Source: Amycolatopsis sp. DSM 110486
Lineage (GTDB): Bacteria; Actinomycetota; Actinomycetes; Mycobacteriales; Pseudonocardiaceae
Length of the DNA stretch: 64,000 bases
NCBI RefSeq assembly: GCF_019468465.1
Contig: NZ_CP080519.1
Coordinates: 9,355,001-9,419,000 of the forward strand
Reading direction: 5' to 3'
A program made the position numbers and the translations under genes. Under the pieces are notes generated by a model that saw only the letters and a list, made by a program, of their open reading frames with translations, was not told where the DNA came from and did no database searches. This document shows, piece after piece, positions 8,279-16,764 of this stretch (positions are counted from its first letter, which is position 1; each line of letters starts with the position of its first letter).

Positions 8279-9130
8279 TCATTGGGCGGCGGGCGGCGAA
8301 ACCTCGTAGTTGCCGTCGCTGCCCTTGACAGTGATCGGCACCTGCTGCGGCTTGCCGTTGATGGTCGCGGTGCAGTCGAACTTGGCACCGTCCTCGACCT
8401 TCTGCTCGGCCGGGCAGGTGACGCCGGTGACGCCTTCGATCTTGTAGGTGTCGGTGAGCAGCTTCGCGACGTCGGTCTGCATCTGGGTGTTGTTGAAGAC
8501 CTCGGTCTTGAAGAAGCCGGGGGCGACGAACCCGAGGATCGCGACCACGGCCACCACGACGATGAGCGCCCCGATGCCGATGAACAGGCCGCGCTTCGAC
8601 TTCGGTTCGTCACCGGCGTCGCCGACGGTCTGTGTGAGAGCGGTCGCCTGGCCGTAGTCGTACTGGTTGCCCGCGGGCTGGCCATAGGGCTGCTGAGCCT
8701 GAGGACCGGTCTGCGGCTGGCCGTACAGCGGCTGCTGCTGCGGGCCGCTCTGCGGGTACCCGCCGCCGGGCTGCTGCCCGTACTGCTGGGGCGGCTGCTG
8801 CCGGTTCGGGTCGTAAGGCTGGCCGTACTGCTGCGGGGGCGGCTGCTGGCCCCACTGCGGTTGCTGGGGCGACTGCGGGGGCTGCTGCTGCGGGTAGCCG
8901 CCGGGCTGCTGGCCGTACTGGGGCTGCTGCTGCGGCTGGACCCACTGCGTCGGCTGCGAGTCGTAGGGCTGCTGGGGCTGCTGGCTGTACTGCTGCGGGT
9001 TGTAGGGCTGCTGTTGCTGCTCCTGCGGCCCGCTCGGCGGGTAGGCGCCGCCCGGCTGTTGCCCGTATTGCGGCTGCTGCCCGTACTGGGGCTGCTGCTG
9101 CGGGTCGTTGCCGCCATACGGCGTGCTCAT
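8279..9130 (-). CDS. DUF4333 membrane protein with Gln/Pro/Tyr-rich N-terminus
   Basis: 283 aa. Residues 1-160 are a low-complexity cytoplasmic region built of QQPQYGQQPGG-like units; one membrane segment follows (GLFIGIGALIVVVAVVAILG), then an extracytoplasmic DUF4333 domain with two Cys (VTCPAE, FDCTAT). Its place next to helY matches M. tuberculosis Rv2091c. The low-complexity part resembles disordered tails that recruit septal or polar proteins, but no role is shown. It heads the first DUF4333 + Eis pair. ATG 9130 is preferred over upstream ATG because homologous tails begin MSTPYGG-like. Confidence 0.88.
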   Translation of the reverse strand: MSTPYGGNDPQQQPQYGQQPQYGQQPGGAYPPSGPQEQQQQPYNPQQYSQQPQQPYDSQPTQWVQPQQQPQYGQQPGGYPQQQPPQSPQQPQWGQQPPPQQYGQPYDPNRQQPPQQYGQQPGGGYPQSGPQQQPLYGQPQTGPQAQQPYGQPAGNQYDYGQATALTQTVGDAGDEPKSKRGLFIGIGALIVVVAVVAILGFVAPGFFKTEVFNNTQMQTDVAKLLTDTYKIEGVTGVTCPAEQKVEDGAKFDCTATINGKPQQVPITVKGSDGNYEVSPPAAQ

Positions 9131-9317
9131 CGTTCGCCTCCGCCTTGATTGCCTGCGGCAGTGACCTCCTCGGGAGGGGTCGCTGCCCACGGTGTCGAGC
9201 GCGATCCAACCACAGGTCGGGGCCGAGCACACGCGCCCACGCGCACCCTGTCCGAGCGGTGACCTCGACCTGCCCGCGAACGCCCTGCGGCCGAGGCGCG
9301 CGCTTCAGGCAAAACAG

Positions 9318-12083
9318 TCACGCCGCGCCGGCCGCGACGACGCCGCGGCGCAGGGCACGCACGGCTTCCGCGGCGGCGGCACCGACCGGGTCGGCTTTGC
9401 CGAGGACGTCGCGGATCTGGTCGAGCAGGTCGATCACCTGGCGTGACCAGCGGACGAAGTCGCCGGCGGACAGTTCCTGGCCGTTGGTCTCGGCGGCGGT
9501 GAGGACCTTCTCGAGCGATTCGCCGCGGGCCCACCGGTAGACCGGCCACGCGAAGCCGGCGTCGGGTTCGCGGGTGCGGTCGAGGTGGTGGCGGCGTTCG
9601 TCCTCGGTGAGGTCGACCCACAGCTTGGTGGTCTCTTCCCAGGCCTTGGGCACGGAGCCACCGGGCAGGCGCGGCTCCCCCGCCGTGTCGCGGCGGGCCT
9701 CGAACACGAGCGTGGACACGACGGCGGCGAGCTCGGCCGCGCCGAGGCCTTCCCACACGCCGTGGCGGATGCACTCGGCGGCCAGCAGGTCGGACTCGCT
9801 GTAGAGACGGGCGAGGCGGTGGCCGTGTTCGGTGACGCGGTCCTCGCCGGTGCCGGGGCCGAGGTAGCCGCGTTCGCCGAGCAGCGCGAGGATCCGGTCG
9901 AACGCGCGGGCCAGCGAGTGGGTGGTGGCGGCGACCTTGCGTTCGAGCTGCTCGGTCTCGGCCTGCAGGCGCTGGTAGCGCTCGACCCAGCGCAGGTTGG
10001 CCTCACGTTCGGCCAGACCGTGGCAGGGGTGGGCGCGCAGGGCGCGCTGCAGGGTGTTGAGCTCCGCGTCGTCGCCCTGGCTCGTGCGGCGCCGCTGGCG
10101 CCCGGGCAGGGAGATGCCGGAGTCACGCAGGGCCGAGGCGATGTCACGGCGGGTCTTGGGTGAGCGCAGCTCGATGTGCTTGGGCAGGCGGATGTGGCCG
10201 AGCGGCTCGACCGGGGACGGGAAGTCGGCGACCGACAGTGGGCCGGACCAGCGGTCCTCGGTGACGACCACGGGCCGCGGCTCGCGGATCGGATCCAGGC
10301 CCGGGTCGACGACCACGGCCAGACCGGCGCGGCGCCCGGCGGGCACGGCGATGACGTCGCCCTTGCGCAGCTTCTCCAGCGATTCCGCGGTGCCGGCGCG
10401 GCGGGTGGCGGTGTTCTGCCGGGAGAGGGTCTTCTCGCGGGCGGAGATCTTGGCGCGCAGCTCGACGTATTCGAGCATCTCGTCGAACTCGCCGGTGACC
10501 GCGCGGGCGTAGCCGACGAGGGCTTCCTTGTTGCGGTCGATGCGCCGGGAGGTGCCGACCACGGACCGGTCGGCCTGGAACTGGGCGAACGACTGTTCCA
10601 GCAGCTCGCGTGCGGAGTCGGCGCCGACCTGGGCGACGAGGTTCACGGCCATGTTGTAGCCGGGCCGGAACGACGAGCGCAGCGGATACGTACGGGTGGA
10701 GGCGAGGCCGGCGACCTGCTTCGGGTCGACGCCGGGCTGCCACGCGACGACGGCGTGGCCTTCGACGTCGATGCCGCGGCGCCCGGCGCGGCCGGTCAGC
10801 TGCGTGTACTCGCCCGGGGTGAGGTCGACGTGGGCTTCGCCGTTGTACTTGACCAGGCGTTCGAGCACCACGGTGCGGGCGGGCATGTTGATGCCCAGCG
10901 CGAGGGTCTCGGTGGCGAACACGGCCTTGACCAGGCCGCGCAGGAACAGTTCCTCGACGGTCTCCTTGAACGCGGGCAGCAGGCCCGCGTGGTGGCCGGC
11001 GAAGCCGCGTTCCAGCGCTTCGCGCCACTCCCAGAAACCGAGGACGCTCAGGTCGCCCTCGGGCAGGTCGGCGGTGCGCTCGGCGACGATGCGGCGGATT
11101 TCCTCGACCTGCTCGGGCCCGTTGAGCCGCAGCCCGGAGCGCACGCACTGCGCGACGGCGGCGTCGCAGCCGGCGCGGGAGAAGATGAACACGATCGCGG
11201 GCAGCAGCCCGGCCGTGTCGAGGCGCTCCACGACGTCGACGCGCGAAGGCGGGCGGAACCGTTGCGGGCGGGGCGCGCCGCGGCGGCCACCGCGGTTGCC
11301 GCGCATCGAGGCGGGGGCGAAGCGGCCGAGCTCTTCGGCGCGGCGCAGCAGGCCGGGGTTGATGCTCAGCTCGGCGTTCGGGTCGCCTTCGTCCTGGCCG
11401 GCGAACAGGTCCATCAGGCGGTTGCCGATGAGCATGTGCTGCCACAGCGGCACGGGCCGGTGCTCGTCGACGACGACGGTGGTGTCGCCGCGGACCTCGA
11501 CGAGCCATTCGCCGAACTCCTCGGCGTTGCTCACGGTGGCCGAGAGCCCGACGACGCGGACGTGTTCGGGCAGGTGGAGGATCACTTCCTCCCACACGGC
11601 GCCGCGGAAGCGGTCGGCGAGGTAGTGGACCTCGTCCATCACGACGTAGCCGAGCTCGGGGATCGCGGAGCTGCCGGCGTAGAGCATGTTGCGCAGCACC
11701 TCGGTGGTCATCACGACCACCTGTGCGTTGCCGTTGATGGAGGTGTCGCCGGTGAGCAGGCCGACGGCGTCGTTGCCGTAGCGGGCGACGAGGTCGGCGT
11801 ACTTCTGGTTGGACAGCGCCTTGATGGGCGTGGTGTAGAAGCATTTGCGGCCTTCGGCGAGCGCCAGGTGCACGGCGAACTCGCCGACCACGGTCTTGCC
11901 GGCGCCGGTGGGCGCGCACACGAGCACGCCGTGGCCGTCTTCGAGAGCCTCGCAGCCGCGGACCTGGAAGTCGTCGAACTCGAACGACACCTCGCCGGCG
12001 AAACGCGTCAGCTGGGGGTACTTGGCGCGGCGGCGTGAGACCGCATAGGCCTCGGCCGGGGAAGGTGAAGGGCTAGTGGCCAC
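9318..12083 (-). CDS. helY: superfamily 2 RNA helicase, HelY/Ski2-like
   Basis: 921 aa; M. tuberculosis HelY is about 906. Helicase motifs in order: I (CAPTGAGKTVVGE), Ia (TTPIKALSNQKY), II (DEVHYL), III (GLSATVSNAEEF), a motif V region (VFATETLALGINMPARTVV) and VI (QLTGRAGRRGID). A DSHCT-like C-terminal domain follows, as in Ski2/Mtr4. The family unwinds RNA with ATP for RNA turnover. GTG 12083 is chosen because a promoter with a -10 box 6 nt upstream would produce a leaderless message; longer frames run into low-complexity shadow sequence. The promoter resembles PafBC targets, suggesting induction by DNA damage. Confidence 0.95.
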   Translation of the reverse strand: MATSPSPSPAEAYAVSRRRAKYPQLTRFAGEVSFEFDDFQVRGCEALEDGHGVLVCAPTGAGKTVVGEFAVHLALAEGRKCFYTTPIKALSNQKYADLVARYGNDAVGLLTGDTSINGNAQVVVMTTEVLRNMLYAGSSAIPELGYVVMDEVHYLADRFRGAVWEEVILHLPEHVRVVGLSATVSNAEEFGEWLVEVRGDTTVVVDEHRPVPLWQHMLIGNRLMDLFAGQDEGDPNAELSINPGLLRRAEELGRFAPASMRGNRGGRRGAPRPQRFRPPSRVDVVERLDTAGLLPAIVFIFSRAGCDAAVAQCVRSGLRLNGPEQVEEIRRIVAERTADLPEGDLSVLGFWEWREALERGFAGHHAGLLPAFKETVEELFLRGLVKAVFATETLALGINMPARTVVLERLVKYNGEAHVDLTPGEYTQLTGRAGRRGIDVEGHAVVAWQPGVDPKQVAGLASTRTYPLRSSFRPGYNMAVNLVAQVGADSARELLEQSFAQFQADRSVVGTSRRIDRNKEALVGYARAVTGEFDEMLEYVELRAKISAREKTLSRQNTATRRAGTAESLEKLRKGDVIAVPAGRRAGLAVVVDPGLDPIREPRPVVVTEDRWSGPLSVADFPSPVEPLGHIRLPKHIELRSPKTRRDIASALRDSGISLPGRQRRRTSQGDDAELNTLQRALRAHPCHGLAEREANLRWVERYQRLQAETEQLERKVAATTHSLARAFDRILALLGERGYLGPGTGEDRVTEHGHRLARLYSESDLLAAECIRHGVWEGLGAAELAAVVSTLVFEARRDTAGEPRLPGGSVPKAWEETTKLWVDLTEDERRHHLDRTREPDAGFAWPVYRWARGESLEKVLTAAETNGQELSAGDFVRWSRQVIDLLDQIRDVLGKADPVGAAAAEAVRALRRGVVAAGAA

Positions 12084-12089
12084 CCCGTC

Positions 12090-12112
12090 AGGGTTCCACA
12101 CGGCACCGACAG
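12090..12112 (-). promoter_or_regulatory. RecA-NDp/PafBC-type promoter for helY
   Basis: On the minus strand CTGTCGGTG (12112-12104), 8 nt, then AACCCT (12095-12090), 6 nt before the GTG start. The first element matches TTGTCRGTG at 8 of 9 positions with the exact N8 spacing; the -10 is weaker (AAnnnT). Confidence 0.6.
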
Positions 12113-12150
12113 TCCGCACGCGGAGTGCCGACCGGTGTGTGGCCGTGCGG

Positions 12151-13098
12151 TTACGGGGCGACGACGGTGAGCGCGCCGGGCACGCAGGTGGCGGTGACGG
12201 GGGTGGTGCCCTGGGATTCACCGTCGGCGTAGGCGGGCCAGCCGGGGCCGGTTCCGGTGTTGCTGCCGGTTTCGATGCTCAGTGTCCGGGTGCGCAGGGT
12301 GCGGACGGCGGGGTGGTCGAGGTGGGCGCCGGTGCGCAGGCCGGGCAACAGGCGCAGCAGCTGCAGGCGGCCGGCGGCGCCGATCACGGTGACGTCGAAA
12401 AGCCCGTCGTCCGGCGTGGCCTGGGGGCAGATGGGGACGCCGCCGCCGTAGTAGGGGGTGTTGCCGACGGCGACCAGGGTGGCGTCGAGCTCGAGGGTGC
12501 CTTCGTCGGTGTGGAGGGTGACGGGGCTGGGGCGGAAGGCGGCGAGCTCGGCGAGGATGGCGACGTCGTAGCGGCGGGGTCCGGAAGGCCAGCGGAGGCT
12601 GTTGGCGCGGGCGTTGACGGCGGCGTCGAAGCCGGAGCACAGGACGGTGGCGAACCAGGCGCCGTGCTCCCCGTCGCCGCCGCCTTCCGCACTGCCTTCC
12701 GCGCCGCCGAGGCGGCCGAGGTCGAGGGTGCGGCGGGTGCCGGCGCGCAGGGCTTCGGCGAGCTTGCCGGCAGCCGTGAGGGCGTCGGGTGGGGTACCGA
12801 GGGCGCGGGCGAAGTCGTTGCCGGTGCCTGACGGCACGAGGCCGAGGGCGACGTCGTGGTCGGCGCAGAACTGCACGCCTTGATGTGCGGCGCCGTCACC
12901 GCCGAGGACGATGAGCACGTCGAGGCCTTCGGCGTGCGCGGATCGCATGAGGGCTCGTGATTCCTCGACGCTGGTGGCGGTGAGGACGTCGAGCCGTTCG
13001 ACGGCGGGGCGCAGCCGGGCGGCCACGGCGTCCGCGATCCGGGCCGCGGCGCCGTGGCCGGAGGCCGGGTGGACGGCGAGTGCCGCGGTGAGCCCCAT
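12151..13098 (-). CDS. diacylglycerol kinase-family lipid kinase
   Basis: 315 aa, the typical length for DagK/YegS/BmrU proteins. Contains the nucleotide loop LIVLGGDGAAHQGV (GGDGA in place of the more common GGDGT) and the second signature PSGTGNDFARALG, then the beta-sandwich C-terminal domain (DDGLFDVTVIGAAGR). Predicted to phosphorylate diacylglycerol or a related lipid at the inner membrane face, feeding phospholipid recycling. It lies between tatC and helY on the same strand, with a 10-nt gap to tatC, so is likely cotranscribed with tatAC. Confidence 0.9.
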   Translation of the reverse strand: MGLTAALAVHPASGHGAAARIADAVAARLRPAVERLDVLTATSVEESRALMRSAHAEGLDVLIVLGGDGAAHQGVQFCADHDVALGLVPSGTGNDFARALGTPPDALTAAGKLAEALRAGTRRTLDLGRLGGAEGSAEGGGDGEHGAWFATVLCSGFDAAVNARANSLRWPSGPRRYDVAILAELAAFRPSPVTLHTDEGTLELDATLVAVGNTPYYGGGVPICPQATPDDGLFDVTVIGAAGRLQLLRLLPGLRTGAHLDHPAVRTLRTRTLSIETGSNTGTGPGWPAYADGESQGTTPVTATCVPGALTVVAP

Positions 13099-13108
13099 GC
13101 GGTGGTGG

Positions 13109-14074
13109 TTACGTGATGTCGTCGGTCGACTGGCTGCGCGGCGAGGTTACGGGCTCGTCTTCCTCGACGGTGCTCGGCGTGTAGTCGAACGGCGCGGCTT
13201 CGTCGTCGTCGAGCTTGTCCCAGCCCTCGTCTTCGCGGATCTTGTCGCGCTTGCGGTCGTTGAAACGCGTGATCTGGATGGCGATCTCGAACAGCACGGT
13301 GAGCGCGGCGGCGAGACCGAGCATGGAGAACGGGTCGGAGCCCGGCGTCGCGAACGCGGCGAACACGAACAGCGCGAACAGGATGCCGCGGCGCCAGCGC
13401 TTAAGCTGCTGGTACTTGACGACGCCGACGAGGTTGAGCATCACCACGATGAGCGGGAGCTCGAAGCTGACGCCGAAGATGATCAGCAGCGACAGGATGA
13501 ACGAGATGTACTTGTCGGCCGTCAGCGCGGTGACGAACTGGTCCTGGCCGAAGCCGGCGAGCAAGGCCAGCGCGTGCGGCACGAGGAAGTAGGCCAGCAC
13601 GGCACCGGCGGCGAACAGCAACGATGCGAAGCCTACGAAGGTGAGCGCGTACTTGCGCTCCTTCGAGTACAGCCCGGGGGCGATGAAGGCCCAGAACTGG
13701 TACAACCAGAACGGCGAGAGGAGCACAGCGCCCGCGGCGACGCCGACCTTCAGGCGGACCATGAAGATCTCGAACGGCTGTGTGGCCAGCAGCCGGCAGC
13801 CGGTCTGGTCACCACCCAGCCGCTGCGAGGCCGGGATGGCGCAGTACGGCCCGTTCATGATCTGGCCGAGCGACGGGATCGGGCCGAGGTGCTGTTCGAA
13901 CCAGATCCAGCCGAAGATGCCGCCGATGACGATGAACAGCAGGGCGAACCCGAGCCGGCGCCGGAACTCGTAGACGTGCTCGATGAGTGTCATCGTGCCG
14001 TCGGGGTTTCTCCGGCGGCTGCGCCTGCGCCGATTGCTGGGGCGCGCGCCTGTGCCGTTGGCGGCTTCCGCCAC
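13109..14074 (-). CDS. tatC: Sec-independent protein translocase TatC
   Basis: 321 aa with six membrane segments, the first after a basic N-terminus ([13 protein letters not shown]). The TatC N-terminal signature TLIEHVYEFRRRL and the conserved loop Glu region needed for recognising twin-arginine signals are present. It has a longer acidic C-terminal tail (DEGWDKLDDDEAAPF) than the E. coli protein, as usual in actinobacteria. TatC binds RR signal peptides and recruits TatA to export folded proteins. It sits downstream of tatA, the same order as in mycobacteria; no tatB is in the window. Confidence 0.95.
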   Translation of the reverse strand: MAEAANGTGARPSNRRRRSRRRNPDGTMTLIEHVYEFRRRLGFALLFIVIGGIFGWIWFEQHLGPIPSLGQIMNGPYCAIPASQRLGGDQTGCRLLATQPFEIFMVRLKVGVAAGAVLLSPFWLYQFWAFIAPGLYSKERKYALTFVGFASLLFAAGAVLAYFLVPHALALLAGFGQDQFVTALTADKYISFILSLLIIFGVSFELPLIVVMLNLVGVVKYQQLKRWRRGILFALFVFAAFATPGSDPFSMLGLAAALTVLFEIAIQITRFNDRKRDKIREDEGWDKLDDDEAAPFDYTPSTVEEDEPVTSPRSQSTDDIT

Positions 14075-14104
14075 TGGTCGTTCCGTTCTCGTCGTAGCCC
14101 GCCG

Positions 14105-14130
14105 GAGCGCGCTGGGTGTTCAGCGCGCTC
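14105..14130 (-). terminator. hairpin between tatA and tatC
   Basis: GAGCGCGCTG (14105-14114) pairs with CAGCGCGCTC (14121-14130), 6-nt loop. It lies in the 89-nt gap between two genes that should be cotranscribed, so it may tune the TatA:TatC ratio as an attenuator or processing site instead of ending transcription. Confidence 0.4.
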
Positions 14131-14163
14131 CGCGGACCGGGGACCGGGTGGGGTGGTCGGGCC

Positions 14164-14460
14164 TCAGCTGGCGTTCTTTTGCGGCTGCTCGGCCGCCTGC
14201 TGCTTCTTCAGCTCGTCGAGCTGGCGCTGGAGGTCGGCGACCTGCTGGTCCTGGGCCGGGGCGGTAGCCTGCGGGAGCTGGCGGGTCTCGACCTGCTCGG
14301 CCTCGTCCTTCTGCTCGCCCGTGAGGTCCTTGGTCTCGGCCTTGAAGATCTTCATGGACTTGCCGATGGAGCGGGCGGCGTCCGGAAGCCTCTTGGCCCC
14401 GAACAGCAGAACCACGACGAGCACCAGAATGATGATGTGCCACGGCTGCAGCGCGTTCAT
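14164..14460 (-). CDS. tatA: Sec-independent protein translocase TatA
   Basis: 98 aa. One N-terminal membrane helix ([20 protein letters not shown]) with the conserved FGxKRLPD hinge, then an amphipathic helix ([13 protein letters not shown]) and a Gln/Glu/Lys-rich tail. TatA multimers form the export pore for folded twin-arginine substrates together with TatC. It precedes tatC and follows the small membrane protein and pafC, all on the minus strand. Three candidate Tat substrates are not obvious nearby, but the TAXI lipoprotein at 63139 has an RR-containing signal. Confidence 0.95.
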   Translation of the reverse strand: MNALQPWHIIILVLVVVLLFGAKRLPDAARSIGKSMKIFKAETKDLTGEQKDEAEQVETRQLPQATAPAQDQQVADLQRQLDELKKQQAAEQPQKNAS

Positions 14461-14481
14461 GGCGGTGGCCTCCTTGTTTCT

Positions 14482-14709
14482 TTAGTCGTTGCCGATGTTA
14501 CTGGTTTCCGGTGCGTCGCGGCGCTGAGCCACGGCCACGCGAAGTGCTGCGGACCGGGCGCGGAGGAGTCCGGTCCGGTCCTGGGTGTTCGTAGCCACCA
14601 TGCTCAGGGTCCGGCGGAACTGGCGCAAGACTCTGATCGTCCGTACTGCCAGGACAATCAGGACGAGCACGCCCGCCGCGAGCACTACGTAAGTGGGCCA
14701 GTACGACAC
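14482..14709 (-). CDS. small single-pass membrane protein, 75 aa
   Basis: Begins at GTG 14709 (VSYWPTYVVLAAG). One hydrophobic helix at residues 6-26, then a basic, Arg-rich cytoplasmic helix (RTIRVLRQFRRTLSMVATN) and a polar end. It lies 10 nt downstream of pafC and 21 nt upstream of tatA, so appears to be a member of the pafBC-tat operon. No family recognised; the membrane anchor plus amphipathic helix resembles a TatA/B-like topology, but the FGxxxLP hinge is absent. Function unknown. Confidence 0.75.
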   Translation of the reverse strand: MSYWPTYVVLAAGVLVLIVLAVRTIRVLRQFRRTLSMVATNTQDRTGLLRARSAALRVAVAQRRDAPETSNIGND

Positions 14710-14719
14710 GTGGGTTACC

Positions 14720-15700
14720 TTAACGGCCGTAGGTTGACGGTAGGTGACGGGATCGGGCCACCGCGTCGGCCGCTCGTCGTCGAACCGCGTCAGCCAGTGT
14801 GACCGGGCTCTCCACCTGCGCGTCTCCGGCGAGTCCGAGGACCAAACGGACCATCCAGGACTCGTCCGCATAGCGCATCCGGATGCGCAGCCGCCCACCG
14901 TCGAGTTCGGCGAGTTCTTCACACGGGTAGTACTCCGCGACCCAGCGCGCGTCGGGGTCGAGCACGAGCTCGGCCTCGCACTGGTCGGGCCGGGCGGAGA
15001 ACACGCCGTCGGACAGGTCGGTCGGGCGCGCGTGGGCCGGGGGCGCGGCGGGTTCGTCGAGCACGGTCAGCTCGTCGATGCGGTCGAGCCGGAACAGCCG
15101 GACGTCCTCGACGCGGCGGCACCAGGCTTCGAGGTAGCCGACGGCCTGCACGATGAGCAGCCGCATCGGGTCCACGGTGCGTTCGGTGATCTGGTCCTTG
15201 GACGCGGTGTAGTAGCGCATCCGCAGGGCGCGCCCGGCCTGCAGCGCGGCCGCGACCTCCTCGCGGGTCTTCGCGGCGCGTTTGCCCTCGCGCACGCCGC
15301 CGCCGACCACGACACCGGCCGGCTGGGCCTGGCCCGCGGCGTCCTCGATCTTGGCGATCGAGCGGCGCACGGCGTCGCCGTCGACCACGCCTGGGGTGTC
15401 GGCGAGCGCGCGCAGGGCCACGAGGAGGGCGGTGGCCTCGCCGCCGGTGAGGCGCAGGGGGCGGCTCATGCCGGCGTCGTGGGTGACGACGATGGTGTCG
15501 CCTTCGAAGGACAGGTCGATCAGGTCGCCTGGGCCGTAGCCGGGCAGGCCGCACATCCACAGCAGTTCGAGGTCCTTGCGCAGCTGGCGCGGCGTGACGT
15601 CGAAGTCGTGGGCGGCCTCGTCGACGCGCACGCCGGGGCGCGCGAGCAGGTAGGGCACGAGCGCGAGCAGGCGCGGCATGCGTTCGGTGGAGCCGCTCAT
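14720..15700 (-). CDS. pafC: WYL-domain transcriptional regulator PafC
   Basis: 326 aa. N-terminal helix-turn-helix (LLALVPYLLARPGVR, FDVTPRQLRKDLELL), then a WYL domain (LRMRYYTASKDQITERTVDP ... GYLEAWCRRVEDVRLFRLDRI) and a WCX C-terminal extension. With PafB it forms the transcriptional activator of the mycobacterial RecA/LexA-independent DNA damage response, which acts at TTGTCRGTG-N8-TAnnnT promoters; the WYL domain is thought to sense the signal, probably single-stranded nucleic acid. ATG overlaps the pafB stop (ATGA), so both subunits are made in a coupled way. Target-like promoters occur at mpa, helY and 36301. Confidence 0.94.
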   Translation of the reverse strand: MSGSTERMPRLLALVPYLLARPGVRVDEAAHDFDVTPRQLRKDLELLWMCGLPGYGPGDLIDLSFEGDTIVVTHDAGMSRPLRLTGGEATALLVALRALADTPGVVDGDAVRRSIAKIEDAAGQAQPAGVVVGGGVREGKRAAKTREEVAAALQAGRALRMRYYTASKDQITERTVDPMRLLIVQAVGYLEAWCRRVEDVRLFRLDRIDELTVLDEPAAPPAHARPTDLSDGVFSARPDQCEAELVLDPDARWVAEYYPCEELAELDGGRLRIRMRYADESWMVRLVLGLAGDAQVESPVTLADAVRRRAADAVARSRHLPSTYGR

Positions 15701-16689
15701 CGGCTGCTCCCCTGCTCGGCGCGGGCGAGGACGGCTTCGAGGCGGTGCTGCACGGATTTGGCGAGCACGTCGGGTTCGAGCACGAGCACGTCGGGTCCCT
15801 GGGCGGCGATCCAGTCGGCGGCCGACTCGGGGAAGAACAGGCCGATCTCGATGAGGTCGCCCTCTTCGCCGTCGATCGTGTCGCGGCCGACGACCTCGCC
15901 GCGGCGGCGCACGCCGGCGGCCCGCCCGTCCGCGACCCAGAGGCGGGCGGTGGTGACGGGGCTGGATTCCTCGCCGCCGCCGGTGACGGACACGAGCTGC
16001 AGCAGGTTCACGCCCTCGGGCCGCGTCACCGCGCCGGGTTCGCCGATCGGGGTCACTTTGCCGGTGACGCGGGAAAGCCGGAAGCAGCGGGTCGCGCCGC
16101 GGTCGCGGTCGTGCCCGACGACATACCAGCGGGCGCGCCAGGACACGACTCCCCACGGTTCGAGCTCACGCATGCGGCGTTCCGGGGAGCCGACGCGGCG
16201 GTACTCGAACCGCACGGCCTGGCCGCTCTGCACAGCGGCGAGCAGCGGCCCGAACGCCGGCTCGGCGCGCACGCGGGGCTCGATCACAGTGGGGGCCTGG
16301 TCGTCGACCTCGACGCCGGCGGCGCGCAGCTTCACGAGCGCGCCCTGGGCCTGCCCGGTCAGCTCGGGCGAGTCCCACAGGCGCACGGCGAGGCCGACGG
16401 CGGCCGCTTCGTCGGGGGCAAGATCGATCTCGCCGAGCTCGTAGTCGCGGCGGGCGATGCGGTAGCCCTCGACGGGGTCGAAGGCGGAGTTGCGGCCGGT
16501 CTCCAGCGGGATGCCGAGCTCCCGCAGCTCCGTTTTGTCGCGTTCGAACGTGCGGAAGAAGGCCTCGTCGCTGGCCGCGTCGGCGTACCCGGGCACGATT
16601 CCGCGAATCCGCTCGGCGGTGAGGTACTGCCGGGTGGACAGCAGGGCGAGCACGAGGTTGACCAGCCGTTCGGCGCGTGCGGTGGACAC
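15697..16689 (-). CDS. pafB: WYL-domain transcriptional regulator PafB
   Basis: 330 aa. Helix-turn-helix at the N-terminus (LVNLVLALLSTRQYLTAERI), WYL domain in the middle (VRFEYRRVGSPERRMRELEP ... RWYVVGHDRDRGATRCFRLS) and WCX domain at the end. Partner of PafC; the two usually act as a heterodimer. GTG 16689 is chosen because a TAGGGT -10 box lies 7 nt upstream; longer frames run into shadow sequence. The name comes from its place beside pafA, although the complex regulates DNA repair and does not take part in pupylation itself. Confidence 0.94.
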   Translation of the reverse strand: MSTARAERLVNLVLALLSTRQYLTAERIRGIVPGYADAASDEAFFRTFERDKTELRELGIPLETGRNSAFDPVEGYRIARRDYELGEIDLAPDEAAAVGLAVRLWDSPELTGQAQGALVKLRAAGVEVDDQAPTVIEPRVRAEPAFGPLLAAVQSGQAVRFEYRRVGSPERRMRELEPWGVVSWRARWYVVGHDRDRGATRCFRLSRVTGKVTPIGEPGAVTRPEGVNLLQLVSVTGGGEESSPVTTARLWVADGRAAGVRRRGEVVGRDTIDGEEGDLIEIGLFFPESAADWIAAQGPDVLVLEPDVLAKSVQHRLEAVLARAEQGSSR

Positions 16690-16696
16690 CCCTACA

Positions 16697-16702
16697 ACCC
16701 TA
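16697..16702 (-). promoter_or_regulatory. leaderless -10 box for pafB-pafC
   Basis: TAGGGT on the minus strand, 7 nt before GTG 16689. No TTGTCRGTG element is upstream, so autoregulation through that site is not indicated. Confidence 0.6.
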
Positions 16703-16752
16703 GCTCTCCTCGTCCTCCCCGATCGTGAGGTTCCCCGAACGCGTCGCGGCCC

Positions 16753-16758
16753 TAGCCT
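16753..16758 (+). promoter_or_regulatory. leaderless -10 box for the SDR gene
   Basis: TAGCCT, 6 nt before ATG 16765; no ribosome binding site between. Confidence 0.6.
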
Positions 16759-16764
16759 GGAACC

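Noticed and set aside
8700..9110. Tandem repeat or satellite DNA
   Set aside because: The CTGCTG-rich tract is the coding sequence for the Gln/Pro/Tyr-rich tail of the DUF4333 membrane protein.
10176..12038. 620-codon frame antisense to helY
   Set aside because: Shadow of helicase codons; no recognisable motif or start signal.
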